A stretch of 64,000 nucleotides of DNA from CAWJHE01 sp963842455. Its GTDB lineage: Bacteria; Chloroflexota; Anaerolineae; Anaerolineales; UBA4823. This document shows positions 18,388-24,940 of the stretch, piece after piece; within the stretch, counting starts at the first letter, position 1; each line of letters starts with the position of its first letter. The notes under the pieces were generated by a model, which was given only the letters and a program-made list of their open reading frames with translations, made no database searches and had not been told where the DNA came from. Made by a program: the position numbers and the translations under genes. The stretch is from NCBI GenBank assembly GCA_963842455.1, contig CAWJHE010000006.1:496001-560000 (forward strand), written 5' to 3'.

Positions 18388-18486
18388 TGGGTATGAAAAC
18401 TGTCCAACTTTATGGTTCCACCACATACAGATAAGCTTGTGACATCATTATATTCATAAAGGGATATATTAATAGGAGTGAAATCA

Positions 18487-19152
18487 ATGAAAAAGAAAAT
18501 TGGCTCCTTGAAAAGATTTTCTATTGGTTTAATTGCTTTTTTAGTAATTCTCTTTCTCATAATTTGGTTCACAAGTATTGGTTTATTAATCCCTTTATCT
18601 GTGAAAAACTGGCTTAGCCAATCCCGGATTCCCGTATTATCACTGTGGCTTTTTAGCTTGGCAATGACCAGTATCATTAGAATATTGCTTTGGCTTGGAA
18701 TTAAGTTTCCCATGGTACCGGATGTTACAGAAACATCAAGAGATCGCAACTGGGATTACTTACTTGGTTTTCCTGTTTGGCTAGCTGTTTTGCTTGGTGG
18801 TATTTCAGGTGTTGGTTTATTTGTTTATCGACCTATTTGTTCTGCGCCATTTATAGTCTTTAATGTCTCAAGCAATGATAAAATTAGACAGATAGAAGCC
18901 GGCGGATTATTTATTGTTCCAGAAAATTCATCATCAACAATCACTGCAATAAGCGGGAGTGCAGATATTCTGAATTGTTCTTGGTCGTTTGCTGGCAAGG
19001 CCATTTCAAGTCTATCTTCTATGAATTCTTGTTCTACAACTGTTAATTTCTCTAATTCCATGGGCAAAGCTATTCTTTCATTATCTGCTACACAAGGGTT
19101 TTGCTCAACCGTTGCACATGTTCCTCTCGAAATTATTGTTCAGGAGAAGTGA
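18487..19152 (+). CDS. Membrane protein of unknown function
   Basis: 221 residues with three hydrophobic segments (about 10-35, 47-68, 85-110) and a serine/cysteine-rich C-terminal half of about 110 residues that probably lies outside the cell (RPICSAPFIVFNVS, ILNCSWSFAGKAISSLSS). AGGAG lies eight bases before ATG 18487; an in-frame GTG at 18478 is part of that site and unlikely as the start. No family recognised. It is followed within two bases by the FGE-like gene and may be co-expressed with it. The AT-richer sequence suggests acquired DNA. Confidence 0.55.
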   Translation: MKKKIGSLKRFSIGLIAFLVILFLIIWFTSIGLLIPLSVKNWLSQSRIPVLSLWLFSLAMTSIIRILLWLGIKFPMVPDVTETSRDRNWDYLLGFPVWLAVLLGGISGVGLFVYRPICSAPFIVFNVSSNDKIRQIEAGGLFIVPENSSSTITAISGSADILNCSWSFAGKAISSLSSMNSCSTTVNFSNSMGKAILSLSATQGFCSTVAHVPLEIIVQEK

Positions 19153-19153
19153 T

Positions 19154-20291
19154 ATGACAATTCTAATTCGATTTTCATTGATATTCTCTGTTCTGTTAAT
19201 AACTGGTTGGACACAACAACTGGCCGTCTGGTGAACCTATAATTATCCCAGCAAATTGCCAACTTTCTCCAGGTGAGGAAATACCTTTCTCTCTAAAGGG
19301 GACATTTCCTAGCGACGTAACAGTTAGATGGGAAGCCACAAAAGGATCAATTGCCCCTCCAATTGGGTTTTCAGTCATTTACACAGCTCCACAAGAACCA
19401 GGGAAAATTGTTGTATCATCAATGATTTCCGCTAGAGACTATAAATGGAGTACAAGCATTGTGTGCAATATTGTAGCATTTCCAGTTGATAAAACGCCAA
19501 TCATCAAGCCTGATTATTCACCTGAAGAAACTGTTGAAATATTGCTGCACTCAACTAAAGAATTTGTAATCACAATTAATACAGAAATGGTACATGTTCC
19601 TGTTGGTAGCTTCACAATGGGGAGTTCATATAACACCCTTCTGGATTTTGATCCAGCACACACAGTGACGATTAACGATTTCTATTTAGACAAATATGAA
19701 ATCACCAATGCTCAATATAAACAATGTGTGTTAGCAAATCATTGTCTACCGCCTACATCCAATAATAGCAAGACCAGGGACCAATATTTTGATAACCTAG
19801 ATAAGTATGGAAATTTTCCAGTCATATTTATTTCTTGGTATGATGCTAACAAATTCTGCGAATGGCGTGGGGAAGACTTCCAACTGAAGCTGAATGGGAA
19901 AAAGCCGCCAATGGAAAACCCGCAATGAAACCGAAATCCGCCTATATCCTTGGGGGCGAAGCTCGCCAACATACGAAAGTGCGAATTACAACAATAGCGA
20001 GACTGCCGAGGTAGGAAAGTACATGAAAGGTCAAAGTGCACTAGGTATTTATGATTTGGCTGGAAATGTCTATGAATGGATAGCTGATGATTACGAGGAG
20101 AATTTTTATCAAAATTCACCCTTGAATGATCCTTTTAATATTTCAAACTCAGCAAGTTACAAAGTCGCGAAGAGGGAGCATGGAGTTCTTCAGATATTTT
20201 TGAGCTGTGGACATTCTGGAGATTTAATTTCCCACCTGGAATGGCTCGAGATGATCTCGGATTTAGATGTGCAAGTGATAATGCTCCTTAG
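19154..20291 (+). pseudogene. Secreted FGE-sulfatase/SUMF1-domain protein, about four frameshifts
   Basis: N-terminal signal-like segment (ILIRFSLIFSVLLITGW), then an Ig-like stretch (FSLKGTFPSDVTVRWEATKG), then the formylglycine-generating-enzyme-type fold: MVHVPVGSFTMGSS, FYLDKYEITNAQYKQCV, PVIFISWYDANKFCEWRG, LPTEAEWEKAA, YPWG, LAGNVYEWIADD and the C-terminal DDLGFRCASDNAP ending at 20291. Frame changes are needed near 19220, 19870, 19915 and 20180. Members of this fold include sulfatase activators but also many accessory sugar- or kinase-associated proteins; here the active-site cysteines are not evident, so catalysis is not claimed. Confidence 0.65.
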
Positions 20292-20864
20292 TGATATTTA
20301 CGATACAAAAGATGGTGATAACTTATCAACCAAGGTATTGGCAATTAAAACCGATAGAAACGCTCTCTTTGCTTGCGAAAATGTGAGAAATAAGCTTCAT
20401 TTTTATTGGCAAATTATTTTTCTGTCTATTACCTATAAAAAGAAGTCATTTCCAAAGTAACAAGTAAACTGAAATCTCTTAAAACGCGGATAACGATTGT
20501 CGGCCTATCGAACTCATGCGAAATAATCGGAAGAGCATGTTTTTCCGTACAAGTGCATTGACAATAAAAGTTAAATGCCTGTGCCATTTGTGAGCATTTT
20601 GACAGAGTGAACTCTTCCAGCAAGGCAAGCAAACATTAGCCAGTGAAAAGAAAGAAACGTTCTCCCCCTATTTTGTGGATTCAATCATTTTGAAATGAAG
20701 CTTACGCACATTATAATATTAAAGTTGTTTCTCCCATGGAATTTGTTGGAAAATGTTGCCAATTATTAACATCGCTGGACAAAATTTCTGTTTTCTTTGT
20801 CCATGTGTGCAATAGGTAAGCATTTTCCCAACCATTTGCACACATAGATATTCAACCAGACCAT
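20292..20864. other. Gene-free gap
   Basis: AT-rich sequence with no recognised gene, RNA or terminator. A 67-codon frame on the minus strand (20429-20632) has no family features. Confidence 0.4.
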
Positions 20865-21001
20865 ATGCGTCTTTTTGAAAATGCTGAAAAACAGTCTGGT
20901 TACTTCACTGCCTGGCAAGCTCATTTATACTGATTTTTTAGAAAACTCCTCCAAAGAAATGCTTCTCAAATTGCCGTTGGATTATACAAGCCCAGTCAAT
21001 A
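20865..21001 (+). pseudogene. AbiEi-like antitoxin N-terminal domain, degraded
   Basis: The frame MRLFENAEKQSGYFTAWQAH-LY, then an in-frame TGA (20931), then RKLLQRNASQIAVGLYK matches the winged-helix N-terminal pattern of AbiEi-type antitoxins (...GYFTxxQA...G.SR..L...). The nonsense codon and early stop leave only about 45 codons. No AbiEii nucleotidyltransferase is nearby. It is a relic at best. Confidence 0.35.
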
Positions 21002-21101
21002 ATTTTTCCAAAAATCCAAAACCACACTTCGTAACAGTATAAATCCGATTATAATACTCCGCATTAAATCCATTCCACCTTGACCAACCAGGAACTAAAA
21101 T

Positions 21102-22342
21102 ATGACCACAACCTTCACCTGTCCTTCGTGCGGCGCCCCCTTGGATTTAGAGCCTCCCGTCTCCGCTTCGATCCGCTGCCCTTATTGCAAACATACGGTG
21201 ATCGTGCCGGCAGAATTGCGCAAAGACGAACCAAAACCTGCCGGAGCAGCAGGCCTCCAACCCGCAAGCGCCGGTGCAGATTAATTTCTCCATGCCCGCT
21301 TCTGAAGCGAGCCAGGCAGCCGGCTGTGAAAATTTCTCCCAAGAACACGAGAAAACTATGGATCGCGGTGGGGGTTTTTGTGTTGCTGATGCTGTGTGTT
21401 TCCCTGGCGCCGCTCCTGGCCATGCCAGCTATTTTTACTTCAACGGTTAAGTTGGTTGAAAATCTCGATCCGGCCGCTGAGCTGGCTTCTGGCGGGGCTG
21501 GTATGCCTGAACAACAGCTGCCGCCCACCCCGGAACCCACGCCAGGCGTCGCCAGCCTGCTGCTGCAATTCGGGCAGGAAGGCAGCGGACCTGGTTATTT
21601 TGAGGATGCGCGCTCGATTGCCGTGGATGGCGATGGCCGCATCTATGTGGCCCAATATCTGGGCGGGCGGGTGCAGGTTTTCGATGCCCAGGGGGAGTTT
21701 CTCACCCAGTGGCTGGTGGATGCCAAAGCGCCCTTACGTGGCATGGCCGCCTCCAGAGATGGAAAGCTGTATATCGCTCAGGGTGGCAAGTTGCTCGTTT
21801 TTGATGGCAGCAGCGGTACACAGAGCGGTGTGATCTCTGCGCCGGAAATTTTTATCGACGATGTTGCCGTAGCCTTGAATGGCGATTTGCTGGTCTCATC
21901 CTATCGCGGCAGGGATGACCTGGTGAGGTTGTCTCCTCAGGGTGAAGTGCTTTCAAAGATTGAAGGCGCCATCAGCGAGCAATCCGGCGATTCGGAATTG
22001 GACATGCGCGTGGCTGTTGACGGCTTGGATCAGATTTACGCCTTAGGCAGCTTCAACGAGGCGGTGTTCAAATTCACGGCGGATGGCCGTTATGTGAACC
22101 GCTTCGGTTCCCGGGGGAATGCACCGGGCCAGTTTACTTCTCCAGCAGCGATTGCGATTGACCAACAGGGAAATGTGTATATCGCCGACATGCTCAAAAT
22201 CCTGATCTTTGACAGCGATGGGCGTTTTATCGACCAGTTTGAGGTACCCGGCGGCGCGCCTTCCGGCCTGGCGTTTGATCAGCAGAACAACCTGTATGTG
22301 GTGGCCAGGACCACGGTGCTCAAATACCAGATCAATCCGTAA
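21102..22342 (+). pseudogene. Zinc ribbon-TM-NHL propeller protein, two frameshifts
   Basis: About 413 codons. An N-terminal zinc ribbon (TFTCPSCGAPLDL ... IRCPYCKHTVIVP), a low-complexity linker (QASNPQAPVQINFSMPASEA), one TM helix (LWIAVGVFVLLMLCVSLAPL), a proline-rich spacer (PPTPEPTPG) and a beta-propeller of NHL-type repeats (PGYFEDARSIAVDGDGRIYV, PGQFTSPAAIAIDQQGNVYI). Frames change near 21240 and near 21320, both before the TM helix. The ribbon is cytosolic and the propeller outside, so it may link an inside zinc domain to an outside ligand-binding domain. Function unknown. Confidence 0.65.
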
Positions 22343-22443
22343 GCATGTTGCGGGTGAGCGCAAGCAAAGGGTTTAGAATCTGGGGAGAAGTGAGCCAAAA
22401 AATATGGGCTGGCTTCTCTATGAAATGATGAGTAAATCCAAAC

Positions 22444-23049
22444 CTACTTACAGCAAGAAATCGGGTGAATATCATCGCAGGATTCGACTGCCCAACTGAT
22501 CGCGCCTGAATTGATGATAATTCCTCGCCCATCGGTTGAGCTGGTTGTCCAGGCATTGCAATTATAGGGATGATCACCCGTAGCGGATCCGCCATACCAA
22601 TCCGATGATAATGAAATGTCTCCGCTAAAATCGTCATTGATCGTTCCGACAACGGCATTATCAATCCAGGATTGGGTTGAAGAAGAGAAAAGGACACCTC
22701 TTGTTTTCCAGGCATTTTCAATTTCCTGGATGGTGCAGAAATGGGAAGCCGGATCTTCAGCCTGGCAAGCAGCGTGCATTCCACTGCGCCCATAGCCTGC
22801 CGGTCCGGCTCCATTGTAAGTTGCACTGGTTACAAAGACGATTAACTGACCGGTGGAGCTATCTGCGCGGCTGGTGCAAGGACAGGCAGTGTTTCACTCA
22901 CACCGCTTTGCTCGCTATCCAAACTGGCGTCTTCAGGGTTGAGTACCTCTTGAGCATAGACTACACTGGCAGCAAAGAGTAGACACGGTTAAGATGAGTG
23001 CAGTTAGCCCACCGAGGAAGCTTTGTTTCACTTCTGATAAATTCTTCAT
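22444..23049 (-). pseudogene. Cysteine-rich secreted protein, paralogue B, two frameshifts
   Basis: About 200 codons. N-terminus MKNLSEVKQSFLGGLTALIL, a hydrophobic anchor, a linker ending VLAPAAQIAPPVS, then FVTSATYNGAGPAGYGRSGM, HAACQAEDPASHFCTIQEIE, DWYGGSATGDHPYNCNAWT and SCDDIHPISCCK. The domain resembles DUF1554/endostatin-like lectin folds (T-x-x-TYNG...C...NAW). GGAGG lies six bases before the second ATG (23049), preferred over 23052. Frames change near 22960 and 22850. It is a close paralogue of the next gene upstream and in the same direction. Confidence 0.6.
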
Positions 23050-23117
23050 CATGATCCTCCAGATGATATCTATTGTGAATTGATTGGGTGAAAGTTACCC
23101 ACGAGTAAATCGAGATC

Positions 23118-23765
23118 TTATTTCTGCACCAAAGGCAAAAAGATGGAATGTGCCACGACGACTTTGCAGCAGGTGATGGGGTGGATATCATCACAGCTTT
23201 CGGTTGCATAACTGATGGAACCAGAATTCAAAATCAAACCCCTTCCAGTGCTCGTGCTGATTGTCCAGGCATTGCAGTTGTAGGGATAATCACCCGTCGC
23301 AGAACCGCCATACCAGTCCGATACTGTCGATACGTCCCCGGAATAATCGCTGTGGTTGGTACCCAGCACGGCATTGTCTATCCATGATTGGGCAGATGAA
23401 GCAAAGACAACCCCGTTGGTTTTCCATGCATTTTCAATTTCCAGGATCGAGCAGAAATGAGCAGCTGGATCTACTTCCTGACAGGCGGCGTGCATAGCGG
23501 CGCGCCCGTATCCGGCTGGCCCTGCGCCATTAAAGGTGTCATAGGTTGTGAAGACAATCAATGCTGGACTGGGGCTTGCAAGTGAAGTAGAAGTTGTCTC
23601 TGAAGATGTTGATGCTTGTGGTGGGTGGTTCTGATTGGTTGCATCGGATTCAAGGTTGGGGAAATAAATTGCTGCCAGACCGCTGGCAGAAAAAACCAGG
23701 GCTAATACAACCATGGCGATCAATCCGCCTAGAAAGCCTTGCTTAAATGGTGAAAATCTTCCCAT
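23118..23765 (-). CDS. Cysteine-rich secreted protein, paralogue A (endostatin/DUF1554-like)
   Basis: 215 residues, intact. An N-terminal membrane anchor (LGGLIAMVVLALVFSASGLA), an S/T-rich linker (QASTSSETTSTSLASPSP), then a globular domain with TTYDTFNGAGPAGYGRAAMH, AHFCSILEIENAWKTNGVVF, DWYGGSATGDYPYNCNAWT and SCDDIHPITCCK. Conserved cysteines likely pair outside the cell. The fold resembles DUF1554/collagen-XV-endostatin-like domains; a sugar- or surface-binding role is a guess. A strong AAAGGAGG precedes the start. It is about 65% alike to its downstream neighbour by eye, which points to a tandem duplication. Confidence 0.65.
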   Translation of the reverse strand: MGRFSPFKQGFLGGLIAMVVLALVFSASGLAAIYFPNLESDATNQNHPPQASTSSETTSTSLASPSPALIVFTTYDTFNGAGPAGYGRAAMHAACQEVDPAAHFCSILEIENAWKTNGVVFASSAQSWIDNAVLGTNHSDYSGDVSTVSDWYGGSATGDYPYNCNAWTISTSTGRGLILNSGSISYATESCDDIHPITCCKVVVAHSIFLPLVQK

Positions 23766-24030
23766 TCGTGTCCTCCTTTCTGACTAAAAGTCTTATTCAG
23801 AGATGCTGTCTACGATTGCTAATCAATTGGATGGGTTCAATGTACTGTGGGCCTGTTATGATTATATAATCAAAATCATGGCTTGTTACATTTAAATCTT
23901 GGGGGTTGACTGGAGCGTTAAGAGCGAATAAAATACGGCTTCTTCAAATATGCTCCGACTTGAAATACGGATTTGACCATTTTTCTTGCGGAGAGCAGAT
24001 CAATGAAGCAAATCCTCTCAGGTCAGTTGG
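23766..24030. other. Gap with a palindromic -10-like site
   Basis: No gene. GATTATATAATC at 23860-23871 is palindromic and contains TATAAT on both strands; on the minus strand it could serve the paralogue-A gene about 95 bases downstream. Confidence 0.3.
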
Positions 24031-24059
24031 TTGACGGAAATTGACTTTGCGTGTAAAAT
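24031..24059 (+). promoter_or_regulatory. Promoter of tRNA-Ala(GGC)
   Basis: TTGACG at 24031-24036 and TAAAAT at 24054-24059 with a 17-base spacer. No comparably good promoter was seen between the tRNA and the T-box, so some leuS mRNA may start here. Confidence 0.65.
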
Positions 24060-24082
24060 ACCACTCGCTTCATCCAAAACCA

Positions 24083-24155
24083 GGGCCCATAGCGCAGTTG
24101 GGAGCGCGTCTCAATGGCATTGAGAAGGTCGTGGGTTCGAATCCCACTGGGTCCA
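24083..24155 (+). tRNA. tRNA-Ala (anticodon GGC)
   Basis: 73-nt cloverleaf: acceptor GGGCCCA/TGGGTCC with the G3-U70 pair of alanine tRNAs, D stem GCGC/GCGC, anticodon stem TCTCA/TGAGA with loop ATGGCAT (anticodon GGC, reading GCC), T arm GTGGG-TTCGAAT-CCCAC, discriminator A. CCA is not encoded. Confidence 0.95.
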
Positions 24156-24171
24156 CTCTCTTGAATCACTG

Positions 24172-24204
24172 GTCAACTGGCATCCCAGTTGACTGTTTGT
24201 TCTA
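24172..24204 (+). terminator. Hairpin after tRNA-Ala(GGC), probable terminator
   Basis: Perfect 9-bp stem GTCAACTGG/CCAGTTGAC with loop CATC, followed by TGTTTGTTCT. The tail is only moderately U-rich, so readthrough into the T-box leader is possible. Confidence 0.65.
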
Positions 24205-24212
24205 AAGAAAAA

Positions 24213-24480
24213 GTGAAAGCAGGAGTATTAGGTCATCTGCCAGAGAGCCGGGGAAAGCAGTGAAAACCGGCAGAGTGCCCACAGAGCACACGGGTCAATT
24301 CCCAGGACCAAACTCGCCTGCTGCCCCTTGTGGGGCAAGCTCCATTGGTGAATGGTGTTCAATGCTCTAGCCAATGGCGGGTTTCGCCCGTTATCGCGCA
24401 CCAAAGCGGTTCAGGGACGTTGTCTGTCCTTGAACAAGCAGGGTGGTACCGCGGAGTCATGTCTTCGTCCCTGGAGGATG
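24213..24480 (+). promoter_or_regulatory. T-box riboswitch, leucine specifier CUC
   Basis: The T-box sequence AGGGTGGTACCGCGG is at 24440-24454. Stem I is closed by GCAGG (24219-24223) with CCTGC (24317-24321) and continued by GGTC (24231-24234) with GACC (24306-24309). Between them lies the specifier loop: AGTATTA on the 5' side and AAACTCG on the 3' side, placing the specifier CTC (Leu) at 24313-24315. AGAGAGCCGG...CCGGC forms the distal part. Uncharged tRNA-Leu(GAG) should bind and raise expression of the zinc-ribbon gene and leuS. The expression-platform type is unclear: CAGGGACG (24412) can pair with CGTCCCTG (24466), but no strong U-tract follows. Confidence 0.9.
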
Positions 24481-24537
24481 GAGGCATTTTCTATTAATTT
24501 GGCTGGCTGGGGCAGTCCAGCAGCAAGTAAGGAATGT

Positions 24538-24924
24538 ATGTCTTTTCGTTGTCCGCAGTGTAAAACAGTTGATTCCCTGAACATTGAGATGGCGATTGAA
24601 TTGCCGCCGGACAATAAATCGCAGGAAATTACTTTACAGGTCGTTGCTTGTCAGATATGTGCATTTCGTGGTCTGGCAGTGTATGAGGAAGCACGCTATG
24701 GAGGCGCAGGCGAAGATGGCTGGGTGCATACAGGCTACTGGGTTAGCTCGGATGCAGTTGATTCGGTGGTCGCTGCGATTTCCAGTTGTCCGCAGCCCAA
24801 TAACCCCCGCTGTACATGCCAGGCTCATGGCGAATTAAGCCAGCGAAATATCAGCCAAATCTGGCGCGGATTGTTAGAACTTGAGAGAAGCCACACCTTC
24901 TTGATGCGATTGCACTTAGGATAA
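24538..24924 (+). CDS. Small zinc-ribbon-like protein between T-box and leuS
   Basis: 128 residues. Two CxxC pairs (RCPQCK at residues 5-8 and ACQIC near 40) fit a zinc ribbon; two more cysteines follow in RCTCQAHGEL. A longer frame runs up into the T-box, but ATG 24538 has AAGTAAGGA just before it. An in-frame ATG at 24478 abuts GGAGG with no spacing and is unlikely. No characterised family recognised. It lies 16 bases before leuS under the same leucine-responsive leader, so its role may touch leucine supply or tRNA charging; that is inference. Confidence 0.65.
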   Translation: MSFRCPQCKTVDSLNIEMAIELPPDNKSQEITLQVVACQICAFRGLAVYEEARYGGAGEDGWVHTGYWVSSDAVDSVVAAISSCPQPNNPRCTCQAHGELSQRNISQIWRGLLELERSHTFLMRLHLG

Positions 24925-24940
24925 ACAGGAGGAACCATCT

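Larger units (their letters stand above)
17879..18420 (+). mobile_element. IS3-family remnant, internally deleted
   Basis: About 540 bp bounded by imperfect inverted ends: TGGACCCCAAATACTGGACA at 17879 and the complement of TGTCCAACTTTATGGTTCCA at 18401-18420 (14 of 20 match). Inside are an intact-looking orfA and only the first ~48 codons of orfB; a full IS3 element is about 1.2-1.5 kb, so the integrase core has been lost. No clear target duplication was found. Confidence 0.7.

Noticed and set aside
19154..20291. True formylglycine-generating enzyme
   Set aside because: The fold is there, but active-site cysteines are not evident and no sulfatase gene is near.
20429..20632. 67-codon minus-strand reading frame
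   Set aside because: No start signal, no recognisable motif, in AT-rich gap DNA.
14345..24155. The two tRNA-Ala genes as duplicated attachment sites of an integrative element
   Set aside because: Their T arms and acceptor 3' halves differ (AGGGG/CCCCT against GTGGG/CCCAC), both are complete, and no integrase lies between them.
24352..24537. Upstream extension of the zinc-ribbon gene
   Set aside because: It would translate the T-box antiterminator; the ATG at 24538 has its own ribosome-binding site.
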